Positions 6,599 to 14,241 of a stretch of DNA of 16,297 nucleotides are shown one piece after another. The notes beneath the pieces were generated by a model that was not told the DNA's origin, ran no database searches, and was given only the letters and a program-made list of their open reading frames with translations. Location: contig JAILOW010000052.1 in the NCBI GenBank assembly GCA_024690635.1, positions 1 through 16,297 of the forward strand, written 5' to 3'. This DNA is from Butyrivibrio sp. (GTDB taxonomy: Bacteria; Bacillota_A; Clostridia; Lachnospirales; Lachnospiraceae). The translations under genes and the position numbers were made by a program. How positions within the stretch are numbered: position 1 is the first letter of the stretch; every line of letters begins with the position of its first letter.

Positions 6599-8173
6599 AT
6601 GTTCAGTTCGGTTACTTCGGGAGCCGCAAGGGGCGTATCGCCTTATCTTATGCAGGTTGAGGTGGACGTATCCGAGGGGCTTCCCGGATTTAACATGGTG
6701 GGCTTTATGAGCGGCGAAGTAAAGGAGGCTGCCGAGAGAGTCAAAGTTGCACTAAAAAACGCAGGCTCCAGACTCCCTGTTGCAAAGATAACAGTGAATC
6801 TTTCGCCCGTAGCCATAAGAAAAAGCGGCGTTGTCATAGATCTGCCGGTGGCGGTGGGAATCCTTGCCGCCACGGGAGAGATCAGAAAGGACAGCCTTGA
6901 TGGCACCATGATACTGGGAGAGCTGTCCCTTGACGGAGAAGTTAAGGGCGTAAGAGGTGTTTTACCCATAGTAAAAAAGGCTGCGGAATGCGGATTTAAA
7001 AGGGTGATACTGCCTGAAGAGAACGCCACGGAAGGTGCAGTGACGGGAGGAATAAAGGTCATCGGAGTAAAGAGCCTTCAGGAAGCACTTCTTTATCTCA
7101 ATGCCCCTGACGATGAAAAAGACTCACTTATCGAGCCTACTGTTGTGGATCTGGAAAAGCTCTTTTCCTCTGAAGAGAGCTTTGAGGGCGATGGGGACTT
7201 TTCTGATATCAGCGGTCAGGCGGCGGTGAAAAGAGCTGTTGAGATAGCTGCCGCAGGCTTTCACCATCTTCTCGTAATAGGACCTCCCGGTGCGGGAAAG
7301 AGCATGGTGGCCAAGCGCATGCCCACCATACTTCCACCCCTTTCTCCGGAGGAGAGTCTTGACGTTACAACAATCTATTCCGTGGCGGGAGCTCTTCCGG
7401 AAGGAGTATCCCTCCTTAGGCAAAGGCCTTTTGTAAGTGCCCATCATACTATTACGGAATCAGCCCTTGTGGGAGGCGGAAACACCCCAAGGCCGGGGCT
7501 TATTTCCCTGGCTCACAGAGGAGTTCTTTTTCTGGATGAGATGCCGGAATTCCCAAGAGCAAGGCTCGACCTGTTAAGGCAGCCCATGGAGGATCGAAGG
7601 GTCCACATAGTAAGGAGCAAGGGAACCTATACTTTTCCCTCGGATTTTCAGCTGATAGGGGCTATGAATCCCTGTCCCTGCGGCTATTATCCCGACAGGA
7701 ACAGATGCAGATGCACCGCCGGCGAGATCAAAAGATATCTGGGGCACATATCAGGCCCTATCCTTGACAGGGTGGATATATGCGTGGAAGCTCCAAGGGT
7801 TGAGATAGGAGATCTTTCAAACCGCGGGAAAAGAGCCTTGGAATCATCAGCAGCCATCAGAAAAAGAGTAATGGCAGTCAGAGATATTCAAAAAGAAAGA
7901 TTTAAGGGAAGAAATATCAGATTCAATTCGGAGATGAGTCCCAGGGACATCGAGGAGTTTTGCAGACTGGGAAAAGACGAGGAGCTCTTTTTGGAAAATG
8001 CCTTTGTAAAGATGGACCTGAGCGCCAGAGCTTATCACAAGGTCCTTAGGGTTGCCAGGACAATTGCAGATATTGACGGAACGCGGGATATCGGAAGGAT
8101 ACATCTAATAGAGGCTCTGGGCTACAGAGGAATCGACGGAAAATACTGGAATAATACGGAGGAACAGATTTGA
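6599..8173 (+). CDS. comM: ComM/YifB family AAA+ ATPase
   Basis: ComM is a hexameric helicase that extends heteroduplex by branch migration during natural transformation; related YifB proteins are widespread. The 524-residue product has the N-terminal S5-like domain (MFSSVTSGAARGVSPYLMQV; GLPGFNMVGF 28-36; VNLSPA-like VNLSPVAIRKSG 66-77), then an AAA+ core with Walker A GPPGAGKSM (228-236) and Walker B VLFLDE (309-314). NPCPCG (357-362) and CRC (370-372) give four cysteines (359, 361, 370, 372) for a probable zinc site. A C-terminal lid domain has RAYHKVLRVARTIADID (477-493). Start: ATG 6599 with GAGGA (6588-6592) 6 bases upstream. The frame stays open upstream to 6332, but that part overlaps pilT and its terminator and has no family similarity. 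dprA overlaps the stop. Confidence 0.93.
   Translation: MFSSVTSGAARGVSPYLMQVEVDVSEGLPGFNMVGFMSGEVKEAAERVKVALKNAGSRLPVAKITVNLSPVAIRKSGVVIDLPVAVGILAATGEIRKDSLDGTMILGELSLDGEVKGVRGVLPIVKKAAECGFKRVILPEENATEGAVTGGIKVIGVKSLQEALLYLNAPDDEKDSLIEPTVVDLEKLFSSEESFEGDGDFSDISGQAAVKRAVEIAAAGFHHLLVIGPPGAGKSMVAKRMPTILPPLSPEESLDVTTIYSVAGALPEGVSLLRQRPFVSAHHTITESALVGGGNTPRPGLISLAHRGVLFLDEMPEFPRARLDLLRQPMEDRRVHIVRSKGTYTFPSDFQLIGAMNPCPCGYYPDRNRCRCTAGEIKRYLGHISGPILDRVDICVEAPRVEIGDLSNRGKRALESSAAIRKRVMAVRDIQKERFKGRNIRFNSEMSPRDIEEFCRLGKDEELFLENAFVKMDLSARAYHKVLRVARTIADIDGTRDIGRIHLIEALGYRGIDGKYWNNTEEQI
8158..8163 (+). promoter_or_regulatory. Ribosome site that supports the dprA TTG start
   Basis: GGAGGA ends 6 bases before the TTG at 8170. 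It lies inside the comM coding region, so dprA translation is probably coupled to comM termination. Confidence 0.75.
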
Positions 8174-9354
8174 TATTAAGCGAAAAAGATTATGCCCACT
8201 GGCTTTTTAGCGTACAGGGCGTTGGGAATGCAAGTATAGACAAGCTTTTGTGCGGGGGGAGGAGCTGCCGCGAAGTATTCGAAATGAATGAAAAGGAGCT
8301 TGCGAAGATACTGGATCAGCGACATGCCGGAGCCATAATGAGGGCAAAAAGAACCTGGGATTTTGAAAAGAAGAATAAAAAGCTTGAAGCTATGGGGATC
8401 CGCTTTGTTTCAAGGATAGATCCGGAATATCCCGACAAGCTCAGAAACATTGCAGATCCGCCCTTTGCTATCTATGTAAAGGGGCAGCTCCCTGATCCAA
8501 GCAAACCTTCCGTTGCAATCATAGGAGCCAGAATGTGCTCTGATTACGGCAGATTTATGGCAAGGAAATTCGGAAGAGAGCTGGGACTTGCAGGAGTTCA
8601 GGTTATAAGCGGCATGGCAAGAGGTGTGGACGGCATAGCCCAGAAAGGAGCTCTTGATGCGGGAGGGAGGTCTTTTGGCGTTCTTGGCTGCGGAGTGGAT
8701 ATATGTTATCCCGAGGAAAACAAGGCAATATACGATGATCTTATTACAAGCGGAGGCATCATCTCGGAATATCTTCCGGGAACAGAGCCAAAGCCCGGGC
8801 ATTTCCCTTTGCGAAACAGGATCATCAGCGCTCTTTCAGACATTGTGCTGGTGGTGGAAGCAAGGAGAAGATCCGGAACTTCCATAACCGTTGATACCGC
8901 ACTGGAGCAGGGAAAAGAGATACTGGCAGTACCCGGAAGAGTAACGGACAGATTGAGTGATGGCTGCAACTATCTCATAAATCAGGGGGCTGGCATAGCA
9001 ACAGGTGTGCAGGATATTCTGGACAGGCTATCCAGAATGGGAATGTACTGCACAGGCTCAGATGACAGCGAGACAGAAAAAACGGCGGAAACTGAAGGGA
9101 ATGAACTTTCGGAAATAATGGAAGAATCCGATGACGAGATGAGCGAAACGTCTGTAACCGTCCACAGATCTCTGGAGGATGAGATCGCGCAAATGCTGGA
9201 TGTTATACCTATCTCTGCCTCCCAGATCATGGAAGAACTGGGCAAAAAAGGCTACGAGATTTCAGTTCCCCAGCTAATGAGCACTCTTATGGAGATGACC
9301 TTTAAGGGAATTGCTATCCAAAATGGCTCGTATTACAGGAAAACAGCGGTGTGA
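8170..9354 (+). CDS. dprA: DNA-processing protein DprA
   Basis: DprA binds incoming single-stranded DNA and loads RecA on it during transformation. The 394-residue product has an N-terminal helical region (1-75), then the Rossmann-like DprA domain: AIIGARMCSDYG (116-127), SGMARGVDGIAQKGAL (147-162), GCGVDICYPEEN (173-184), SEYLPGTEP (199-207), FPLRNRIISALSD (212-224) and EARRRSGTSITVDTAL (230-245) followed by VPGR. An acidic linker (about 297-328) leads to a C-terminal winged-helix domain (about 334-390) as in other DprA proteins. The start is TTG, in a TTGA overlap with the comM stop, supported by GGAGGA. The Q in GIAQKGAL replaces the His more usual there. comM-dprA is a common pair; the usual partner topA does not follow here. 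Confidence 0.94.
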   Translation: MILSEKDYAHWLFSVQGVGNASIDKLLCGGRSCREVFEMNEKELAKILDQRHAGAIMRAKRTWDFEKKNKKLEAMGIRFVSRIDPEYPDKLRNIADPPFAIYVKGQLPDPSKPSVAIIGARMCSDYGRFMARKFGRELGLAGVQVISGMARGVDGIAQKGALDAGGRSFGVLGCGVDICYPEENKAIYDDLITSGGIISEYLPGTEPKPGHFPLRNRIISALSDIVLVVEARRRSGTSITVDTALEQGKEILAVPGRVTDRLSDGCNYLINQGAGIATGVQDILDRLSRMGMYCTGSDDSETEKTAETEGNELSEIMEESDDEMSETSVTVHRSLEDEIAQMLDVIPISASQIMEELGKKGYEISVPQLMSTLMEMTFKGIAIQNGSYYRKTAV

Positions 9355-9359
9355 CACCG

Positions 9360-9400
9360 TTTGCGCAAAACGTTACCGATAACGTTTCCGGTAACGTTTT
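9360..9400 (+). promoter_or_regulatory. Overlapping LacI-type operators upstream of the sugar operon
   Basis: AACGTT occurs at 9369, 9381 and 9393, exactly every 12 bases. Neighbouring copies form two overlapping near-palindromes with a central CG: AACGTTACCGATAACGTT (9369-9386) and AACGTTTCCGGTAACGTT (9381-9398). A wider perfect 12-bp inverted repeat joins AAAACGTTACCG (9367-9378) and CGGTAACGTTTT (9389-9400). A perfect 10-bp palindrome, TTTGCGCAAA (9360-9369), abuts them. The half-site form resembles sites of LacI-family proteins such as GntR (TTACCGGTAA core). The 12-bp repeat could also fold into a weak terminator for dprA. Confidence 0.6.
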
Positions 9401-9465
9401 CATTGTAATAAGTCAATGTGCATTTTGTATAAATATGAGCCAAAAACATTATTAAAAGTGTTTCA

Positions 9466-9494
9466 TTGACAAAAAAATGCACAAGGGATACACT
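9466..9494 (+). promoter_or_regulatory. Promoter of the sugar operon
   Basis: A perfect -35 TTGACA (9466-9471), a 17-base spacer and TACACT (9489-9494, four of six bases) give a sigma-A promoter starting near 9501. AAAAGTGT (9454-9461) and ACACTTTT (9490-9497) form an 8-bp inverted repeat that brackets the promoter and could be another protein site. Confidence 0.7.
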
Positions 9495-9511
9495 TTTTGT
9501 GTGAGCAACCG

Positions 9512-9531
9512 ATTGCGCAAAGTTGCGCAAT
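9512..9531 (+). promoter_or_regulatory. Palindromic operator just after the transcription start
   Basis: ATTGCGCAAAGTTGCGCAAT is a 9-bp perfect inverted repeat around the two bases AG. It would lie at about +11 to +30, a classic blocking position for a repressor. Its TTGCGCAA core is the same as in the palindrome at 9360-9369. The LacI-family gene in the same operon is the likely, but unproven, ligand. Confidence 0.7.
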
Positions 9532-9561
9532 TGAAATGTTATATCAAATGGAGGAAAGAAC

Positions 9562-10884
9562 ATGAAAAAGAAATTGGTATCTGTTTTGTTAACAGCTGCT
9601 ATGGGCGCAACACTTCTTGCTGGTTGCGGACAGCAGGCAGCACAGGAAGCAGCTGATGTTGCAGAGGATGCAACAGAGGTTGTTGAGGACGCAGCAGAGG
9701 CTGTAGAAGAGACTGCTGAGGCAGCAGAAGATATTGATTACGGCACAGGCGAAGTTAAGGTTTGGGTTGCCGACAATGTAGTTGATTTTACAAACGAGCA
9801 GATTGCAGTTTTCCAGGAGGCTCATCCCGAGTTCTCAGGCTACACCTTCAATGTTGAGGCAACAGGTGAGGGCGATGCAGCCGGAAACATGATCACAGAC
9901 GTTGAGGCCGGTGCTGATGTTTATGTATTTGCTCAGGACCAGATCGCAAGACTTGTTTCAGCAGGTGCTCTTGAAGAGGTTGAGCCCGCTAACGCTGAGG
10001 CAGTTAAGGCACAGAACGATGCAGGTGCTGTTGCTGCAGCAACTGTTGGTAACACACTTTACGCTTATCCTCTTACATCAGATAACGGATACTTCCTTTA
10101 CTATGATAAGAGCGTAGTAACAGATCCTTCCACTCTTGAAGGCATCGTTGCAGACTGCGAAGCAGCAGGCAAGAACTTCTACTTCGAGATCAACTCCGGT
10201 TGGTATCAGACAGCATTCTTCTTTGCTACAGGCGCAGAGCTCTCATACGAGACAGATGATGCAGGTAACTTCACAACCTGCAACTCAACATATGCTTCAG
10301 ATGCAGGTGTTACAGCTCTTAAGAAGATCATCGAGCTTTCAACATCCAAGTCATTCCAGAACGGTTCTTCCGTAAGCAACGCAACAAACTGCGCAGCTAT
10401 CGTTGACGGAACATGGGATTCTGAGGCAGCAAAAGAGATGTTTGGTGACAACTATGCATGTGCTAAGCTTCCTACATTCGAAGGCGCTGACGGCAAGACA
10501 TATCAGCTTTCAGGTTTCGGCGGATTCAAGCTTCTTGGTGTTAAGCCTCAGGAAGACGAGAATAAGCTTGCTGTATGTGATGCTCTTGCAGCATTCCTTT
10601 CAAGCGAAGAAGTTCAGCTTGCAAGATTCAATGCAGTTGGCTGGGGCCCTTCAAACATGAATGCTCAGCAGTCAGATGAAGTTAAGGCTGACGAGGCTCT
10701 TTCAGCTCTTGCTGATCAGCTTCAGTACACCATTCCTCAGGGACAGTACCCCGGTGACTACTGGACACTTGCTACATCACTTGGTGATTCTGTGATCTCA
10801 GGCGAGATCAAGGCTGATGACGATGCAGCTATTCTCAGTGCACTTGAAGACTTCCAGGCAACATGTGAGTCATATGCTAAATAA
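9562..10884 (+). CDS. Sugar ABC transporter substrate-binding lipoprotein (MalE/GanS type)
   Basis: This 440-residue extracytoplasmic binding protein should capture an oligosaccharide and deliver it to the two permeases that follow. The signal peptide MKKKLVSVLLTAAMGATLLA ends in the lipobox LLAGC with C22 as lipid anchor. A linker rich in Ala and acidic residues (24-59) holds four heptads, then the type 1 solute-binding fold begins at TGEVKVWVAD. Typical features include ADVYVFAQDQIARLVSAGALEEV, a YAYPLTSDNGYFLYYDKS strand and a C-terminal region with many aromatic residues (WGPSN, GDYWTLATSL) likely to stack on sugar rings. The ribosome site GGAGG (9550-9554) is strong. It is the first gene of the operon and is separated from the permeases by a terminator. 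Specificity cannot be read from sequence; the neighbouring GH35 points to galactosides. Confidence 0.9.
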   Translation: MKKKLVSVLLTAAMGATLLAGCGQQAAQEAADVAEDATEVVEDAAEAVEETAEAAEDIDYGTGEVKVWVADNVVDFTNEQIAVFQEAHPEFSGYTFNVEATGEGDAAGNMITDVEAGADVYVFAQDQIARLVSAGALEEVEPANAEAVKAQNDAGAVAAATVGNTLYAYPLTSDNGYFLYYDKSVVTDPSTLEGIVADCEAAGKNFYFEINSGWYQTAFFFATGAELSYETDDAGNFTTCNSTYASDAGVTALKKIIELSTSKSFQNGSSVSNATNCAAIVDGTWDSEAAKEMFGDNYACAKLPTFEGADGKTYQLSGFGGFKLLGVKPQEDENKLAVCDALAAFLSSEEVQLARFNAVGWGPSNMNAQQSDEVKADEALSALADQLQYTIPQGQYPGDYWTLATSLGDSVISGEIKADDDAAILSALEDFQATCESYAK

Positions 10885-10917
10885 GACAAGATCATAATTG
10901 CATTAGTTCAAAAAAAT

Positions 10918-10951
10918 CAGGCTCGGATTCATAAGTTTCCGAGCCTGTTTT
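10918..10951 (+). terminator. Intrinsic terminator/attenuator between binding protein and permease
   Basis: CAGGCTCGGA (10918-10927) and TCCGAGCCTG (10938-10947) form a perfect 10-bp stem with a 10-base loop, followed by TTTT. No promoter is evident between it and the permease gene, so some readthrough must feed the downstream genes. Such an element raises the amount of binding protein over the membrane subunits. The short T run fits partial termination or a 3'-end stabiliser. Confidence 0.85.
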
Positions 10952-10982
10952 AAACAAGACAAATATTTCACAGGAGGACGAT

Positions 10983-12380
10983 ATGGCACAGGGCGCAGGG
11001 AAAAACAATTCGAATGCTGTGTCTGCATTCTTTTCTACCCTGGGTAAGGGGTTTAAGGAAATTGGCACTACGTTCATGGAAGGAGACTGGAAGACAAAGA
11101 TCTCCTTTTTGATCTTAGGTTTTGGCCCTATTCTAAGGGGACAGTTTTTGATAGGAGCTGCGCTTCTTTTGATGGAAGTGCTGTTCTTCTGGTATATGGC
11201 CGGCTTTGGTTGGCAGTACCTTTCCAAGTTTGCGACACTTGGAACTGTAGCAACCAAAAAGGTAGGCAGAAAGACTGTTTACGGAGACAACAGCTTTTTG
11301 ATCCTGCTTTTTAGTGTACTTAGTCTGTTTGCCATTCTGGCACTTCTTACTCTCTGGTACATCAATGTAAAGGAAAACCGAAAAGAGGAGCTTATGCTTA
11401 AATCCGGCAAGAGGCTTCCTTCAAACAAAGAGGCGTTTTTGTCACTGTTTGATAAAAACTTTGACAAGACACTGCTTGCTCTTCCTGTTACGGGAATCTT
11501 TGTATTTACGGTTCTTCCCATAGTGTTTATGATCCTGGTGGCATTTACCAACTATGATAAAAACCATCAGTCGCCCTCCAATCTCTTTACCTGGGTGGGA
11601 CTTGAGAATTTCAGAAGACTTGTATCTTTTTCAGGTGCGGGTATCGGATCCACATTCTTTAAAGTTTTGATGTGGACTCTTGTGTGGGCTCTCTTTGCCA
11701 CATTCATTGATTACTTCCTGGGCCTTGCGGTGGCAATGCTCATAAATAAAAAGGGAATAAAGTTTAAGAAGCTCTGGAGAACTATCCTTGTTCTGACCAT
11801 TGCGATCCCTCAGTTCGTTTCACTTCTTTATGTCATGAAGATGTTTGCAAACGACGGACTTATCAACGGGTATCTTCTTAAATGGGGACTTATCGACAAC
11901 TATATTCCTTTCTGGACTGATCCTGTTCTTGCCAAGATAACCGTTATCGTGGTCAATATCTGGATCGGTATTCCTTACATGATGCTGATAGCAACGGGGC
12001 TTTTGATGAACATTCCTGAGGATCTTTATGAGAGCGCAAGGATTGACGGCGCCAACTCCGCTCAGATGTTCAGACACATAACCCTTCCATATATGCTTTT
12101 TGTTACGGGACCTTTCCTGCTTACGCAGTACACGGCAAACCTTAACAACTTCAATGTCATTTACCTTCTGACTCAGGGTAAGCCTCAGTCAATGAACCTT
12201 GCGGAAAAAGCGGGAAATACGGATCTTCTTATCACATGGCTCTACAAGATGACTGTCAACGATACTAACTACAGAATGGCAGCGGTGATCGGAATCATGG
12301 TATTTATTGTTACAGCCGTAATTTCACTGGTTGTTTATAACATGCTTCCATCAGTTAAAGACGAGGAGGGCTTCCAATAA
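10983..12380 (+). CDS. Sugar ABC transporter permease, MalF/GanP type
   Basis: This is the first membrane subunit of a carbohydrate importer. The 465-residue protein has an N-terminal extension with three likely membrane segments (about 41-76 containing GFGPILRGQFLIGAALLLMEV, and about 103-127), then the permease core with segments near 165-189, 225-255, 266-288, 318-342, 368-395 and 432-455. The cytoplasmic EAA loop that docks the ATPase is YESARIDGANSAQMF (349-363). The long N-terminus resembles MalF-type proteins of maltodextrin and galactan importers rather than the short 290-residue permeases. ATG 10983 has AGGAGG (10972-10977) 5 bases upstream. Its stop overlaps the next gene by one base. 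Confidence 0.9.
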   Translation: MAQGAGKNNSNAVSAFFSTLGKGFKEIGTTFMEGDWKTKISFLILGFGPILRGQFLIGAALLLMEVLFFWYMAGFGWQYLSKFATLGTVATKKVGRKTVYGDNSFLILLFSVLSLFAILALLTLWYINVKENRKEELMLKSGKRLPSNKEAFLSLFDKNFDKTLLALPVTGIFVFTVLPIVFMILVAFTNYDKNHQSPSNLFTWVGLENFRRLVSFSGAGIGSTFFKVLMWTLVWALFATFIDYFLGLAVAMLINKKGIKFKKLWRTILVLTIAIPQFVSLLYVMKMFANDGLINGYLLKWGLIDNYIPFWTDPVLAKITVIVVNIWIGIPYMMLIATGLLMNIPEDLYESARIDGANSAQMFRHITLPYMLFVTGPFLLTQYTANLNNFNVIYLLTQGKPQSMNLAEKAGNTDLLITWLYKMTVNDTNYRMAAVIGIMVFIVTAVISLVVYNMLPSVKDEEGFQ

Positions 12381-13243
12381 TGAGATCATACAAAACAAAA
12401 AGAACAGTCGGAAATATCCTGGCATATATACTTTTGATAATCGTGAGCATTATCTGGCTCTTTCCCTTTGTGGGACTTGTTCTTCAGAGCTTCAGATCCT
12501 ATGCTACCGAATACGGCGGAATGGTGGACTATCTGGTTCCCAAGGCTTTCAGTCTTGATAACTACAAGTTCCTTTTTGACAAAAACAATACCAATTATCT
12601 TAACTGGTACAAGAATACTCTGATCATCGCGGTTTTCATAACTGTCTTGCAGACGATCATAGTTCTTTGCGTAAGCTATGCCCTTTCAAGAATGAGATTT
12701 ACAGGCAGAAAATTCCTTATGAGATTCTGGCTGATCCTGGGAATGTTCCCCGGATTCCTTACCATGATCTGTCTGTATTTCCTGCTCAAGCAGTTCGGAC
12801 TTACTCAGGCAGGAGCTATCCCCGGACTTATTCTTGTGACCGTGGCCAGCTGCGGAATGGGGTACTATGTTTGCAAAGGATATTTTGATACAATACCAAG
12901 GGCTCTTGATGAAGCGGCCAGGATCGACGGCGCTACGAGAGCCAGGATATTCTTTACCATGATCATACCTATGTCCAAGCCTATCATCATCTACACAGCT
13001 CTGGTGGCATTCATGGCACCCTGGTGCGACTATGTATTTGCTTCCTATGTTGCCTTCGGACATGACGCAAGCTACAACGTTGCTGTAGGTATGACCAGAT
13101 GGGTATGGACCAACGACTACCAGGGATACTTTACAAGATTCTGCGCAGGCGGCGTGCTTGTTGCCATCCCGGTAACCCTCCTCTTCATGTTCCTTCAGAA
13201 GTACTATGTTGAGGGTGTAACAGGCGGCGCAGTGAAAGGCTGA
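12380..13243 (+). CDS. Sugar ABC transporter permease, MalG/GanQ type
   Basis: This is the second membrane subunit, 287 residues and typical for MalG. About six membrane segments lie near 11-36, 79-103, 113-135, 145-165, 200-220 and 254-273. The EAA loop is DEAARIDGATRARIFFTMIIP (177-197). The C-terminus, QKYYVEGVTGGAVKG, is the conserved tail of this family, which in MalG contacts the ATPase dimer. The start overlaps the upstream stop (TAATG), with AGGAGG (12364-12369) as ribosome site, giving coupled production of the two halves of the pore. The lacI-family gene begins 4 bases after the stop. Confidence 0.92.
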   Translation: MRSYKTKRTVGNILAYILLIIVSIIWLFPFVGLVLQSFRSYATEYGGMVDYLVPKAFSLDNYKFLFDKNNTNYLNWYKNTLIIAVFITVLQTIIVLCVSYALSRMRFTGRKFLMRFWLILGMFPGFLTMICLYFLLKQFGLTQAGAIPGLILVTVASCGMGYYVCKGYFDTIPRALDEAARIDGATRARIFFTMIIPMSKPIIIYTALVAFMAPWCDYVFASYVAFGHDASYNVAVGMTRWVWTNDYQGYFTRFCAGGVLVAIPVTLLFMFLQKYYVEGVTGGAVKG

Positions 13244-13247
13244 CAAG

Positions 13248-14231
13248 ATGACAATCGACGACATTGCCAAGGCACTTGGCATTTCCAAGACCACTGTTTC
13301 GAGAGCGATATCCGGCAAAGGCCGTGTTGGCAGTGATACCAGAAATATGGTCATGAGCTATATAGAAAAACACAATTACAGACCAAACGTCATGGCAAGA
13401 GCTCTTGCCCAGCAGAGAACCTTCAATATCGGTGTGGTGTGGCCTGATGATTATAATGCTGTGGATCTGCCCTTTTTCCAAAGGTGCATCATAGGTATCA
13501 GCGAGGTTACATCCAACTACGGCTACGACATTGTGGTTTCTCTCATAACAGGTGATGACATCTCGGGACTTAAGAGGATAATCGACAACCACAAGGTGGA
13601 CGGAATTATCCTTACAAGGACACTGGTGAACGATATCCCTGCCAGATATCTGAAAGAGAGCGGCATTCCCTTCGTGACTGTAGGCAGCAGCATGGAGCCT
13701 GACATCATTTCCGTTGACAATGACAATTACGCGGCTTGCAAGGAGCTTACGTCCATTCTCATAGCAAAGGGAATGAAACGCATTGCTCTCATTGGCGGAT
13801 CGACGGGGCACATGATCACAAGAATCCGCTATAAGGCCTTTGCGGATGCATTTAGCGAGGCGGGACTTCCTCTTGATGAATCTTTGGTTTATCTGGAGAT
13901 CGAGGATGTCACCAAGGTTGACGGCATTGTAAAAGAGGCTCTTAAAAAGGATATTGACTGTATCATCTGCATGGATGATGCGCTTGCGGGCGAAGTTTTA
14001 TCAAAATGCAGGGATGAACATATCATTATCCCTGATGATCTTAGGCTTGCGTCCTTTTACAACAGCTCCATTCTGGAGTCGGCCATGCCTTCCGTTACGT
14101 CCCTTAATTTCAACGACAGAAATTTGGGAGTGGTGGCTGCCAAGACGCTTCTTGATCTCATTGACGGCGAACAAGTCACCAACAAGGTGCTTGGAGGCTA
14201 TGAGGTCATATTAAAAGAGAGTACCAAATAA
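13248..14231 (+). CDS. LacI-family transcriptional repressor
   Basis: The 327-residue protein has an N-terminal helix-turn-helix (TIDDIAKALGISKTTVSRAI, 2-21), a hinge helix that enters the minor groove (YRPNVMARAL, 44-53) and a periplasmic-binding-protein-like sensor domain (about 58-325). The sensor domain shows the usual FNIGVVWPDD start, VDGIILTR (117-124), ISVDNDNYAA (154-163), KRIALIGGS (177-185) and LASFYNSS. It probably represses its own operon by binding the CG-centred palindromes upstream of the binding-protein gene, with a sugar taken up by the transporter as inducer; both are inference. It starts 4 bases after the permease stop, with GAAAGG (13234-13239) as ribosome site, and 10 bases separate it from the GH35 gene. 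Confidence 0.94.
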   Translation: MTIDDIAKALGISKTTVSRAISGKGRVGSDTRNMVMSYIEKHNYRPNVMARALAQQRTFNIGVVWPDDYNAVDLPFFQRCIIGISEVTSNYGYDIVVSLITGDDISGLKRIIDNHKVDGIILTRTLVNDIPARYLKESGIPFVTVGSSMEPDIISVDNDNYAACKELTSILIAKGMKRIALIGGSTGHMITRIRYKAFADAFSEAGLPLDESLVYLEIEDVTKVDGIVKEALKKDIDCIICMDDALAGEVLSKCRDEHIIIPDDLRLASFYNSSILESAMPSVTSLNFNDRNLGVVAAKTLLDLIDGEQVTNKVLGGYEVILKESTK

Positions 14232-14241
14232 GGAGATTTTT

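Noticed and set aside
9360..9400. CRISPR-like or tandem satellite repeat
   Set aside because: The repeated unit is only 12 bp with three partial copies and no spacers; palindromes with a central CG fit operators much better.
12686..13354. 222-codon open frame opposite the second permease and the repressor start
   Set aside because: It crosses two recognised genes on the other strand and has no ribosome site or recognisable domain.
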